Below are positions 23,454-32,436 of a stretch of 64,000 bases of DNA, piece by piece. The translations under genes and the position numbers were made by a program. Numbering within the stretch: the first letter of the stretch is position 1; each line of letters begins with the position of its first letter. The notes under the pieces were generated by a model that saw only the letters and a program-made list of their open reading frames with translations, had not been told where the DNA came from and made no database searches. Origin of the DNA: Aldehydirespirator sp963662645 (lineage in GTDB: Bacteria > Actinomycetota > Acidimicrobiia > Acidimicrobiales > Aldehydirespiratoraceae); assembly GCA_963662645.2 (NCBI GenBank), contig OY759762.1:2542001-2606000 (forward strand), read 5' to 3'.

Positions 23454-24871
23454 TGGATCCCCACACGTTGGCGGACGGCTACATCGCGCATGCGCCCGGC
23501 TATGTGAACAACGACGGGCCCAAGCTGATCACGAGCCGCTTCGTGCACGACGACTCCTTCACCCTGGCCCGCTACGAGGCCACCGGCGGCTACGACGGAC
23601 TTCGGGCCGCGCTGGAGATGACTCCGGCAGCGGTGCATGACGAGGTGAGAGCGGCCACGCTGCTGGGACGGGGCGGCGCCGGGTTCCCTGCCGGCGTCAA
23701 GTGGGGTTTCCTGCCGCCTGGCAAGCATCCCTACTACCTCGTCGTCAACGGCGACGAGAGCGAGCCGGGGACCTACAAGGACCGCCTGCTCATGGAGCGC
23801 GATCCCCACCAGCTCATTGAGGGGTGCCTGATCGCCTGTTACGCGCTCGGCCTGCAGCAGTGCTTCCTGTATGTGCGGGGCGAGATGGCTGTGGCCCAGG
23901 AGCGCATCGCGACCGCTCTCAACGACGCCTACGCGGCCGGCTACGTGGGACGGGAGATCTGCGGGACCGACTTCTCGGTTGACATCGTCATGGCGTGGGG
24001 CGCGGGCGCGTACATCGTGGGTGAGGAGACCGCACTGATCGAGAGCCTGGAGGGCCGCCGGGGCATGCCCCGACTCAAGCCCCCCTACTTCCCGGCCGCG
24101 GTCGGGCTCTACGGCCAGCCGACCATCGTCAACAACGTGGAGACGCTCGCCAACCTGCCTTGGATGATGGTCCACGGCGCCGAGGCCTACCGGGGGTACG
24201 GCTCGGAGTCCTCGCCGGGCACCCGGATGTTCGCGGTGTCGGGCCACTTGCGCCGTCCCGGGGTGTACGAGGTCGAGCACGGCGTGACCACGTTCCGGGA
24301 GCTGATCTACGGCGACAACTTCTGCCGGGGGATCCGCGACGACCGCGAGCTGAAGATGTTCATCCCCGGCGGGGGCTCGGCTCCCTGGTTCTTCGCTGAG
24401 CACCTGGACCTGCCGCTGGAGGCGCGGCCGGTGGGCGCGGCCGGGTCGATGCTCGGGTCGGGCGCCATCGTGATCATGGACGACACCACCGACGCGGTGA
24501 AGGCCGCCTGGCGGGTGGTGAAGTTCTTCGCCCGCGAGTCGTGCGGCAAGTGCACCCCGTGCCGCGAGGGCGCCACCTGGCTGGAACAGATCCTGCGCCG
24601 CATCCTCGACGGGGAGGGGCGGCCCTCCGACATCGATCTGCTGCTCGACATAGGCGACAACATCAGCCCCGGCCCCTACCCGGTGGCCGCCCACGGCCAA
24701 CTCGAAGCGGTGCCGTTCCCGCCTCGCCAGACCACGATCTGTCCGCTCGGGCCCTCTGCGGTGGCGCCCGTGGTGTCCACCATCCGCCGCTTCCGCCACG
24801 AGTACGAAGCCAAGATCACCCGCCGCGATCCCATCCCCATCGAAGTAGTCCCCGTAGGAGCGAGCCAGTGA
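23453..24871 (+). CDS. nuoF: NADH-quinone oxidoreductase subunit F (operon 1)
   Basis: The 472-residue NADH- and FMN-binding subunit with cluster N3. LLGRGGAGFPAGVKW is the FMN/NADH glycine-rich loop, YLVVNGDESEPGTYKDR is conserved, and ARESCGKCTPCREGATW with a later ICPLG cysteine ligates the [4Fe-4S] cluster. It confirms that operon 1 encodes an NADH-oxidising complex. Confidence 0.96.
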   Translation: MDPHTLADGYIAHAPGYVNNDGPKLITSRFVHDDSFTLARYEATGGYDGLRAALEMTPAAVHDEVRAATLLGRGGAGFPAGVKWGFLPPGKHPYYLVVNGDESEPGTYKDRLLMERDPHQLIEGCLIACYALGLQQCFLYVRGEMAVAQERIATALNDAYAAGYVGREICGTDFSVDIVMAWGAGAYIVGEETALIESLEGRRGMPRLKPPYFPAAVGLYGQPTIVNNVETLANLPWMMVHGAEAYRGYGSESSPGTRMFAVSGHLRRPGVYEVEHGVTTFRELIYGDNFCRGIRDDRELKMFIPGGGSAPWFFAEHLDLPLEARPVGAAGSMLGSGAIVIMDDTTDAVKAAWRVVKFFARESCGKCTPCREGATWLEQILRRILDGEGRPSDIDLLLDIGDNISPGPYPVAAHGQLEAVPFPPRQTTICPLGPSAVAPVVSTIRRFRHEYEAKITRRDPIPIEVVPVGASQ

Positions 24872-25014
24872 CCGGCGCGCGCCCGCCGGTCGGGGGGTCC
24901 TGTCGTCGAGCTCGGCCCGACCGACACGGGCTTCGCCCTATTCGTCGGTCGTCCCGACTCGCCGCCACCCCCCGACCTCAGGGATCGCACAGGACCTCGG
25001 CGGCCGCGTCGTGA
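24868..25014 (+). CDS. 48-residue bridging ORF between nuoF and nuoG
   Basis: GTG 24868 overlaps the nuoF stop (GTGA) and TGA 25012-25014 overlaps the nuoG GTG (GTGA). The product is Arg/Pro-rich (VTGARPPVGGSCRRARPDRH...) without a known domain. The gap also contains GGTCCTGT and ACAGGACC as an inverted pair. Confidence 0.35.
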   Translation: MTGARPPVGGSCRRARPDRHGLRPIRRSSRLAATPRPQGSHRTSAAAS

Positions 25015-27746
25015 CCGCGACAGAGCCCGAGACGACAGTGGAGATCCTGGTGGACGGCGCCGCGGTAGAGGCGCGCCCCGGCGAGATGCTGATAGCGGCC
25101 TGCGAGCGCAGCGGAACCTACATCCCCCGGTTCTGCTACCACTCGCGGATGAGCCCGGTGGGAATGTGCCGCATGTGCCTGGTGGAGGTGGACACCGGGC
25201 GGGGCTTCGCCCTGCAGCCCTCGTGCATGGTGCCGGTGTCAGAGGGCATGAAGGTGTCCACCGAGTCCGAGATCTCCAAGAAGGCCCAGGACGGCGTGCT
25301 GGAGTTCCTGCTCATCAACCACCCGCTTGACTGCCCGGTGTGCGACAAGGGCGGCGAGTGCCCCCTGCAGGACCAGACCATGGCCTACGGGCCGGGGGAG
25401 ACCCGTTTCGTGGAGGAGAAGCGCCACTTCTCCAAGCCCATCGCCATCAGCGAGACCGTCTACCTCGACCGGGAGCGCTGCATTCTCTGTGACCGCTGCA
25501 CCCGCTTCGCCGACGAGGTGGCTGGCGACGCCCTGATCCACTTCATGGGCCGCGGCAATCACACTGAGGTGAACACGTACCCAGGCGAGCCCTTCACCTC
25601 GTACTTCTCAGGCAACACTGTGCAGATCTGCCCGGTGGGCGCACTCACTGCGGTGCCCTACCGATTCAAGGCCAGGCCGTGGGACCTCAGCGAGACGCTG
25701 TCCACCGCTTGGGTGGACAGCGTGGGCGCCAGGGTGGCCGTGCAGGCGTCGCGCAACCGGGTGCTGCGGGTGCTGGGCGCCGACGCCGACGCGGTCAACT
25801 GGGGCTGGCTGTCGGACAAGGAGCGCTTCGGCTTCGAAGCTCTGAACAGCGCGGAGCGTCTGTCGGCGCCGGTGATGAGGGACCCCGACGGGGGATCAGA
25901 GTGGCGCGAGGCCGGCTGGGGAGAGGCGCTCGACCGGATTGTCGGTGCGCTCATCGGGGCCCCGCCCGAGCGTGTGGCTGTGCTGGGCGGTGCCCGGCTC
26001 ACCAACGAGGCCCAGTACATGTGGGCCAAGCTGGCCAAGGGAGTGATCGGCACCGACAACGTCGACGCACAGCTCGGCGACGGCCTCGACCCGGCAGTGG
26101 TTCTTGGGCTGCCCAGGGCCACCATCGACGATGCCTGCCGGCCCGGCGGCACCGTGGTGCTCATCGGCCCCGACCCCAAGGAGGAACTGGGCACCCTCTA
26201 CCTGCGGCTGCGCCACGCGATTGCCAACGACGGCGTCAAGCTGATCGAGGTCACGCCGGGCTCGACCGGCCTGTCGCACCTCGCCCAGCACTGCCTCCGT
26301 CCCCGCCCCGGCACAACGGCCCAACTCGCCCGAGCCCTAGTGCTCGCGACCGAACCGGAGGTCGTGGCTGCCGCTGAATCCGACGGGATCTTGGAAAGGG
26401 CCGAGGCGGCCGAGGAACTCTCGAGGGTTGGCGAGCTGCGCGAGGCGCTGAGCACCGCTGACGCCGCGCTGGGCGTCGATGCTGAGAGCATCAAGTCGGC
26501 CGCCCTGGCCTTGGCCGGCGCGGCCGATGAGGTGACCGTGGTGCTGGGCCGGGCCTCGCTGGCCGAGGGTGCAGAGGTGGTCGAGGCAGCTGCGGCGGAA
26601 CTGGCTGGGCTGTCGTCAGTGCGATTCTTGCCCGCGTTGCGGAGGGGCAACGTGATGGGCGCCCTGGAGGCAGGACTGGCACCGGGCCTGCTGCCCGGTC
26701 GCAGGAGGCTTGAGGACGCCGAAGACGCCGGGTTTGCCGAGGACGGCAAGGATGCCGAGGGCGCCGAAGACGCAGGCGCCGAAGATGCCGACACCGAAGG
26801 CGCCGGGGATGCCGGAGACGCCCACGCCGCCGAGAACGGCGCGCCCGCGACCGGGACCTGGCCGCGGCTTCCGGCGGATGAGGGGCTGGACGCGGCCGGG
26901 ATTCTCAGGTCGGCCGCTCGCGGGGACATCGACGTGCTGGTGCTACTCGGTGCCGACCCGCTCAACGACTTCATCGACCGCGACCTCGCCTACCGGGGCC
27001 TGAGAGGGGCGCCCCTGGTGGTGACGGTGGACCTGTTCGTGAACGACTCGGCCTCGCTGGCCGCCGATGTCGTGCTCCCGGCCGCCGGACCCACCGAGTG
27101 CGACGGCACCTTCACCAACATGGAGGGCCGGGTCAGCCCCATGAGCCGCAAGGTCACCCCGCCCGGAACGGCCCGCCCCGACTGGATGATCGCAGCCGAC
27201 CTGGCCGAGAGATTCGAGTCAGGCTCCTGCGTCGGCCTCGAATCGCCCGAAGCCATCCGGGCCGAACTAGCCCGAGTCTCGGAGGTTCACGCCTCGCTCA
27301 CCGAGGAGGCCCTGAACCAGAATTCACTAGAAGGAGTGCTCCTCGAGCGCCCCAGCGCGACCGGCGAGGCCGGGGGGTGGCCTGCGCCAGGACCCGCCGG
27401 CCGGGAGGAAGTAGCTGAGACCCCGCCCGACGGAGCGTTCCTGCTAGTGGCCTCGCGCACGATGTACGACGACGGCACAATGCTGCGCCACTGCCCATCG
27501 AGCCGGAATCTGGCCCCGGCCGCGTCCGCCCGCATCAACCCGGCCGACCTCGCTTCAAGCGGTTTCGGTGAAGGCGCCGCGGTGCGGGTCGTTTCGGACT
27601 TCGGTCATCTCGAGGCGACCTTGATCGCTGATGACGGCGTGCCGTCAGGCTCGTTGAAGGTTCACTGGCTGGCGCCGGGCGCCCCGGCCAACTCTCTCAT
27701 TGCCGCTGGCACCAACATCACCGTGGTCAAGGTGGAAGCCCGATGA
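25011..27746 (+). CDS. nuoG: NADH-quinone oxidoreductase subunit G (operon 1)
   Basis: The 911-residue largest NADH-module subunit. N-terminal [2Fe-2S] ligands: FCYHSRMSPVGMCRMCLVEV plus PSCMVPV. Cluster N5: HPLDCPVCDKGGECPLQ. Cluster N4: CILCDRCTRFADEV with a later CPVGAL. The rest is the molybdopterin-oxidoreductase-like domain, with no cofactor expected. Residues about 564-612 are a low-complexity acidic insert of repeated E-D-A-G-type units (26700-26850). GTG start. Confidence 0.95.
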   Translation: MTATEPETTVEILVDGAAVEARPGEMLIAACERSGTYIPRFCYHSRMSPVGMCRMCLVEVDTGRGFALQPSCMVPVSEGMKVSTESEISKKAQDGVLEFLLINHPLDCPVCDKGGECPLQDQTMAYGPGETRFVEEKRHFSKPIAISETVYLDRERCILCDRCTRFADEVAGDALIHFMGRGNHTEVNTYPGEPFTSYFSGNTVQICPVGALTAVPYRFKARPWDLSETLSTAWVDSVGARVAVQASRNRVLRVLGADADAVNWGWLSDKERFGFEALNSAERLSAPVMRDPDGGSEWREAGWGEALDRIVGALIGAPPERVAVLGGARLTNEAQYMWAKLAKGVIGTDNVDAQLGDGLDPAVVLGLPRATIDDACRPGGTVVLIGPDPKEELGTLYLRLRHAIANDGVKLIEVTPGSTGLSHLAQHCLRPRPGTTAQLARALVLATEPEVVAAAESDGILERAEAAEELSRVGELREALSTADAALGVDAESIKSAALALAGAADEVTVVLGRASLAEGAEVVEAAAAELAGLSSVRFLPALRRGNVMGALEAGLAPGLLPGRRRLEDAEDAGFAEDGKDAEGAEDAGAEDADTEGAGDAGDAHAAENGAPATGTWPRLPADEGLDAAGILRSAARGDIDVLVLLGADPLNDFIDRDLAYRGLRGAPLVVTVDLFVNDSASLAADVVLPAAGPTECDGTFTNMEGRVSPMSRKVTPPGTARPDWMIAADLAERFESGSCVGLESPEAIRAELARVSEVHASLTEEALNQNSLEGVLLERPSATGEAGGWPAPGPAGREEVAETPPDGAFLLVASRTMYDDGTMLRHCPSSRNLAPAASARINPADLASSGFGEGAAVRVVSDFGHLEATLIADDGVPSGSLKVHWLAPGAPANSLIAAGTNITVVKVEAR
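26706..26833 (+). repeat. Acidic Glu/Asp/Ala/Gly low-complexity insert in nuoG
   Basis: Imperfect repeats of GACGCCG and GCCGAAGA-type units encode LEDAEDAGFAEDGKDAEG and so on. It lies between two halves of the molybdopterin-like domain and looks like a slippage-expanded linker. Confidence 0.7.
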
Positions 27747-29014
27747 GCGGCACGTTGGTGTTCGCTGCCGATCCGATGCTGGCGGGCGACATCGGCCTGG
27801 TCGAAGTCGTGTTGACCCTGGCCAAGGTGGTGGTGGCCTTCGCCTTCCTGCTCGTGGCCGTGATGCTGATGATCTGGTTCGAGCGCAAGCTGCTGGGAGG
27901 GATGCACCAGCGCTATGGGCCCACGATCGCCGGGCCCTTCGGCATCCTGCAGACCCTGGCCGACGGCACCAAGCTCTTCTTCAAGGAGGATCTGGTGCCC
28001 GACCGGTCCGACCGGTTCGTGTTCAAGCTGGCGCCGTACCTGTCGCTCATTCCCGCCTTCCTGGCCTTCGCGATCGTCCCGCTCGGTGGAGACTTCAACA
28101 GCGGAGGCCAGGTCGAGTGGTGGGGGCGCACCACCTACCTTCAGGTGGCCGACCCGCCGATCGGGATCCTGCTGTTCCTGGCCATGAGCTCGGTCGCCGT
28201 CTACGGCGTGATGCTGGCCGGCTGGTCCTCGGGGTCCAAGTATCCGCTGCTGGGATCGGTACGGGCCTCGGCGCAGATGGTGAGCTACGAAGCCGCGCTG
28301 GGCTTGGCGGTGGCGTCCATCGTGCTGGTCACCGGCGGCCTGTCCACCCATGACATGGTGGTTGCGCAGGCGGCCGAGGGGTACTTCGGCATCATCCCTC
28401 GCTGGAACGTGATCGTCACCGGACTGGTGCCGTTCATCGTGTTCATGATCGCGGGAACCGCCGAGCTCAACCGCCCGCCCTTCGACCTCGTCGAGGCCGA
28501 GCAGGAGCTTGTGGGCGGCTTCCACACCGAGTACTCGTCGATCCGCTTCGCGCTGTTCTTCCTGGCCGAGTTCATGAACACCATCACGATGTCGGCCATC
28601 ATCGTCACCCTGTTCTTCGGCGGACCCGCCGGCCCGGTGCTCGTCAGCGAGGTGGGCGGTGTCGGCATCGCCTGGGCGTGGGGCGTGGTGTGGTTCTTCC
28701 TGAAGCTGTTCGTGCTGCTGTTCTGCTTCGTGTGGATGCGGGCCACGCTGCCCCGGTTCCGCTACGACCAGCTGATGGATCTCGGATGGAAGGCGCTCAT
28801 ACCGGTGGCGCTGGGCTGGTTCCTGTTCCTCACTGCCCTGGAGTTGGGGCGCGATCGGGGCTGGAACGAGGCCGCCGTCACCGTCGTGTCGCTGCTGGTG
28901 TTCGCCGGCGCCGCCCTGTTGCTGGTCCGGGCGGTGCGCAGCGGACGGCGTGCCCGCGACCGCGAGTCCGCCGGTGCCCGCGAGCGATCCGACCCGGTTG
29001 AGGAGAGGGCCTGA
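27743..29014 (+). CDS. nuoH: NADH-quinone oxidoreductase subunit H (operon 1)
   Basis: A 423-residue membrane subunit at the quinone entry site, with eight or so helices. MIWFERKLLGGMHQRYGP, GILQTLADGTKLFFKED, ELNRPPFDLVEAEQELVGGF and TEYSSIRFALFFLAEF are canonical. It overlaps nuoG by four bases (ATGA). The C-terminal tail is longer and more charged than in the second copy. Confidence 0.95.
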   Translation: MSGTLVFAADPMLAGDIGLVEVVLTLAKVVVAFAFLLVAVMLMIWFERKLLGGMHQRYGPTIAGPFGILQTLADGTKLFFKEDLVPDRSDRFVFKLAPYLSLIPAFLAFAIVPLGGDFNSGGQVEWWGRTTYLQVADPPIGILLFLAMSSVAVYGVMLAGWSSGSKYPLLGSVRASAQMVSYEAALGLAVASIVLVTGGLSTHDMVVAQAAEGYFGIIPRWNVIVTGLVPFIVFMIAGTAELNRPPFDLVEAEQELVGGFHTEYSSIRFALFFLAEFMNTITMSAIIVTLFFGGPAGPVLVSEVGGVGIAWAWGVVWFFLKLFVLLFCFVWMRATLPRFRYDQLMDLGWKALIPVALGWFLFLTALELGRDRGWNEAAVTVVSLLVFAGAALLLVRAVRSGRRARDRESAGARERSDPVEERA

Positions 29015-29015
29015 C

Positions 29016-29681
29016 ATGGGCTACCTGCACGGATTCGCGGTCACTCTGCGGCAACTGTTCCTTCCCCGGGTCACCACCGACTACCGGGGCGGCTTCGACG
29101 ATTCGCCCAAGGACGTCAAGCGGGAGAAGCCGGAGCGACTGCACGGCCGCCACGTGCTCAACCGCTACGACGACGGCATGGAGAAGTGCATCGGCTGCGA
29201 GCTCTGCGCCGGGGTGTGCCCGGCGAACTGCATCTACGTGCGCGGCGCCGACAACGACCCCGACGACCCGGTCGCGCCGGGCGAGCGCTATGGCTACGTG
29301 TACGAGATCAACTACCTGCGCTGCATCCATTGCGACCTGTGCGTGGAGGCCTGTCCCACCCAGGCCATCACCGAGTCGAAGCTGTTCGAGTTCTCGTTCA
29401 CCAGCCGCGACGACGCCGTCTACACCAAGGACGAGCTGCTGGTGGACGACGATGGCCGGCCCCGCCAGATGCCGTGGGAGGACTGGCGGGAGGGGGAGGA
29501 CGCCCTGACCTCTGGTTGGATGCGGGCCACCTCTTCCTCGGGGGATCACCGCTACGTGGGCGAGGTGGCCTGGTCCGGCGAGCTCGGCTATGGCGTGCGC
29601 GCCGCTGAGCCTGCCGACACTGAGGAGGCTGGTCCTGCCGGCGGGGGCGTCCTGCCTGAAGGTGAGTTCTCTGATGAGTGA
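29016..29681 (+). CDS. nuoI: NADH-quinone oxidoreductase subunit I (operon 1)
   Basis: A 221-residue ferredoxin-like subunit carrying clusters N6a and N6b: CIGCELCAGVCPANC at about residues 57-71 and CIHCDLCVEACPTQAI at about 103-118. It relays electrons to NuoB. GAGGAGAGG precedes the ATG, which is one base after the nuoH stop. Confidence 0.95.
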   Translation: MGYLHGFAVTLRQLFLPRVTTDYRGGFDDSPKDVKREKPERLHGRHVLNRYDDGMEKCIGCELCAGVCPANCIYVRGADNDPDDPVAPGERYGYVYEINYLRCIHCDLCVEACPTQAITESKLFEFSFTSRDDAVYTKDELLVDDDGRPRQMPWEDWREGEDALTSGWMRATSSSGDHRYVGEVAWSGELGYGVRAAEPADTEEAGPAGGGVLPEGEFSDE

Positions 29682-30243
29682 AGCGGTCTTCATTGTTGCC
29701 GCTGCGATTATTCTGGCCGGCGCCATCGGCGTGGTGGCCAGTCGTAATCCCGTGCATGCTGCTTTGTTTCTGGTCCAGACGCTGGTGGGGGTGTCCGTGC
29801 TGTTTGTGCTGAACGACGCTCACTTCCTGGCTGCGGTCCAGGTTGTCGTGTACGCCGGCGCCATCGTGATCCTCTTCCTGTTCGTGATCATGCTGCTGGG
29901 CGTGGACAAGGCGGAGGAACTGAGAATCGAGCCCATCTTCGGACAGCGGCCGCTGGCGGCCGTGGTCGGCGCAGCCCTGGCTGCGGTGCTGGGAACGGTC
30001 GTCGTCACCGGTGCCGACGTGCTCACCGGGCTGCGCCGCGCCGGCGGCGACCGGGCTCTCGACGGCGAGGCCACCGACATCGAGCGCATGGGCCGGGTGC
30101 TGTTCAGCGAGTTCGCCTTCGCGGTGGAGATCACCGCGGCCCTGCTGACCGTGGCCGTGGTGGGAGCGGTCGTCCTGACCCGGCGGGCGTCCCGTTCCGA
30201 CGGCCCCGAGACGGCCGACACGGCCGCTTCGGCGGAGGCGTGA
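29674..30243 (+). CDS. nuoJ: NADH-quinone oxidoreductase subunit J (operon 1)
   Basis: A 189-residue membrane subunit of the proton-pumping arm. NPVHAALFLVQTLVGVSVLF and AVQVVVYAGAIVILFLFVIM are conserved, and ALLTVAVVGAVVLTRR is the last helix. I chose ATG 29674 (MSEAVF), which overlaps the end of nuoI by eight bases. Confidence 0.93.
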   Translation: MSEAVFIVAAAIILAGAIGVVASRNPVHAALFLVQTLVGVSVLFVLNDAHFLAAVQVVVYAGAIVILFLFVIMLLGVDKAEELRIEPIFGQRPLAAVVGAALAAVLGTVVVTGADVLTGLRRAGGDRALDGEATDIERMGRVLFSEFAFAVEITAALLTVAVVGAVVLTRRASRSDGPETADTAASAEA

Positions 30244-30557
30244 TGGATCCGGCCGGGCTGTCGACGGGTTGGTACCTGGCGCTGGCGGTAGCGCTCTTCG
30301 CCATCGGCGGGGTTGGACTGCTCGTGCGGCGCAACCCGCTCGTGATGTTCATGTGTGTGGAGTTGATGCTCAATGCGGTGAACGTGGTCTTTGTGGCCCT
30401 CGGTGCCGGGCTCAACGATGTGGGCGGTCAGGTTGCGGTGTTCTTCGTGCTGGTGGTGGCGGCCACCGAGGTGGTGATTGGCCTCGCACTGGTAGTGGCC
30501 ATCAACCGGCGGCGCTCGGGTGCCACTGCCGACGACGTGTCACTCCTGAAGGGCTGA
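30243..30557 (+). CDS. nuoK: NADH-quinone oxidoreductase subunit K (operon 1)
   Basis: A 104-residue three-helix membrane subunit. FMCVELMLNAVNVVFVALG carries the conserved glutamate used in proton transfer, and a second glutamate lies in VVAATEVVIGLALVVAI. The ATG overlaps the nuoJ stop. Confidence 0.95.
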   Translation: MDPAGLSTGWYLALAVALFAIGGVGLLVRRNPLVMFMCVELMLNAVNVVFVALGAGLNDVGGQVAVFFVLVVAATEVVIGLALVVAINRRRSGATADDVSLLKG

Positions 30558-30558
30558 G

Positions 30559-32436
30559 ATGCTCGAGGCCGCCTGGCTCATCTGTGCCTTCCCGCTGGCC
30601 GGATTCGCCGTGCTGGTAGCGCTGGGCCGCCGTCTTGGCGAGCCCCGTGCCGGCTGGCTGGCCACGCTGGCCATGGCGGGCTCCTTCGTGTGCTCCGTGG
30701 CGGTGTTCGCCAGCCTGATGGGCCGCGACCCGGCCGAGCGCCGCTTCGTCGTCACCCTGTTCGAGTGGGTCCCGGCCGGAGACTTCTCGGTCGACGCCGG
30801 ACTGCTCGTTGATCCGCTGTCGGTGACGATGGCGATGTTCGTCACCGGGGTGGGGGCTCTCATCCACCTCTACGCCATCGGCTACATGCACGGCGACGGC
30901 GACTTCTCGAAGTTCTTCGTCTATCTCAACCTGTTCGCCTTCTCGATGCTGGTGCTGGTGCTGGGCGACAGCCTGGCCCTCACCTTCCTGGGCTGGGAGG
31001 GGGTGGGCGTGTGCTCCTACCTGCTCATCTCGTTCTGGTTCACCGACGAGGCCAACGCCACTGCGGGCAAGAAGGCTTTCATCACCAACCGGGTGGGCGA
31101 CTGGGGCTTCATGCTGGCCATGTTCTGGGCTTTCGGCGCGCTGGGGTCGGTGCGCTACCTGGACCTGTTCGGCCAGGCCGATTCGCTGCCGTCCACCACC
31201 GCGACGGCCATCGTGATCCTGCTCTTCGTGGGTGCGGCCGGGAAGTCCGCCCAACTGCCGCTCTACATCTGGCTTCCCGACGCCATGGCCGGCCCCACCC
31301 CGGTCTCGGCGCTCATACACGCGGCCACCATGGTCACGGCCGGCGTCTACCTGATGGTTCGGGTCAACCCGCTGATCGCGGCGTCCGACGCCTGGGCACC
31401 CGACGCGATCGCCTGGGTGGGCGTGGCCACCGCCTTGTTCGCCGCGGGTGCGGCCATGGCCCAGAACGACATCAAGAAGGTGCTGGCCTACTCGACGATC
31501 AGCCAGCTCGGCTACATGATGCTGGCTGTGGGCTCGGGCGCCTATGTGGCTGCCATCTTCCACATGGTCACTCACGCCTTCTTCAAGGCGCTGCTGTTCC
31601 TGGGGTCGGGCTCGGTCATCCACGCCCTCGACGGCGACCAGGACATGCGCCGCTACGGGGCGCTGCGGGCCGCCATGCCGGTGACCGCGGGCACGTTCAT
31701 AGTGGGCTGGCTGGCCATTGCCGGGGTTCCGCCGTTCTCGGGCTTCTGGTCCAAGGACGAGATCCTGGCCTACGCCTGGGACAGCAGCCCGGCGCTGTGG
31801 GCAGTGGGGATCGTCACCGCGGCGCTGACCGCCTTCTACATGAGTCGGCTGGTGTTCATGACCTTCTACGGCGAGGCCCGCCACGGCGCCGACGCCCACC
31901 CCCACGAGCCGTCGCGCCTGATGACGGCGCCCCTGATAGTGCTGGCCGCCGCCGCCGCGGTGGCCGGCGTGCTCAACCTGCCCTTCACCAAGGACCTTCA
32001 CTTCATGGGGTCGTGGCTGGAGCCCTCGCTGTTCGGCAACGAGGCCCACCTCAGCCTGGGCGGCGGGGCCCAGTGGCTGCTGGCGCTGGTATCGATGGCC
32101 GGTGCGGCGGCCGGGATCGCGGGCGCGGTGGCGGTGTACCTGCAGCACCGGCTGCCGGCCAGCCGCGTGGAGTGGCCGGCCGCGGCCCGGGCCTTCTACG
32201 TTGACGAGGCCTGGACCCGCTTCGTGGGCGGTCCGGGCCGGCGGGCCTTCGAGGGGGTTGCCGACTTCGACGCCAAGGTGGTGGACGGCGCGGTGGACGG
32301 CATCGGCCGCTCGGTGCGGGCCGGTGGCACGTTGCTGCGGCGGGCGCAATCGGGCTTCGTGCGCTCCTACGCGTTGCTCACCGCGGCCGGCGCGGTCGCC
32401 CTGCTGGTGTGGTTCCTCTTCAGGACGAGCTTCTAG
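30559..32436 (+). CDS. nuoL: NADH-quinone oxidoreductase subunit L (operon 1)
   Basis: A 625-residue antiporter-like subunit with the long lateral helix. GWEGVGVCSYLLISFW, AAGKSAQLPLYIWLPDAMAG, PTPVSALIHAATMVTAGVYL and FSGFWSKDEIL are hallmark segments carrying the channel Lys, Glu and His residues. It starts one base after nuoK and abuts nuoM. Confidence 0.95.
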   Translation: MLEAAWLICAFPLAGFAVLVALGRRLGEPRAGWLATLAMAGSFVCSVAVFASLMGRDPAERRFVVTLFEWVPAGDFSVDAGLLVDPLSVTMAMFVTGVGALIHLYAIGYMHGDGDFSKFFVYLNLFAFSMLVLVLGDSLALTFLGWEGVGVCSYLLISFWFTDEANATAGKKAFITNRVGDWGFMLAMFWAFGALGSVRYLDLFGQADSLPSTTATAIVILLFVGAAGKSAQLPLYIWLPDAMAGPTPVSALIHAATMVTAGVYLMVRVNPLIAASDAWAPDAIAWVGVATALFAAGAAMAQNDIKKVLAYSTISQLGYMMLAVGSGAYVAAIFHMVTHAFFKALLFLGSGSVIHALDGDQDMRRYGALRAAMPVTAGTFIVGWLAIAGVPPFSGFWSKDEILAYAWDSSPALWAVGIVTAALTAFYMSRLVFMTFYGEARHGADAHPHEPSRLMTAPLIVLAAAAAVAGVLNLPFTKDLHFMGSWLEPSLFGNEAHLSLGGGAQWLLALVSMAGAAAGIAGAVAVYLQHRLPASRVEWPAAARAFYVDEAWTRFVGGPGRRAFEGVADFDAKVVDGAVDGIGRSVRAGGTLLRRAQSGFVRSYALLTAAGAVALLVWFLFRTSF

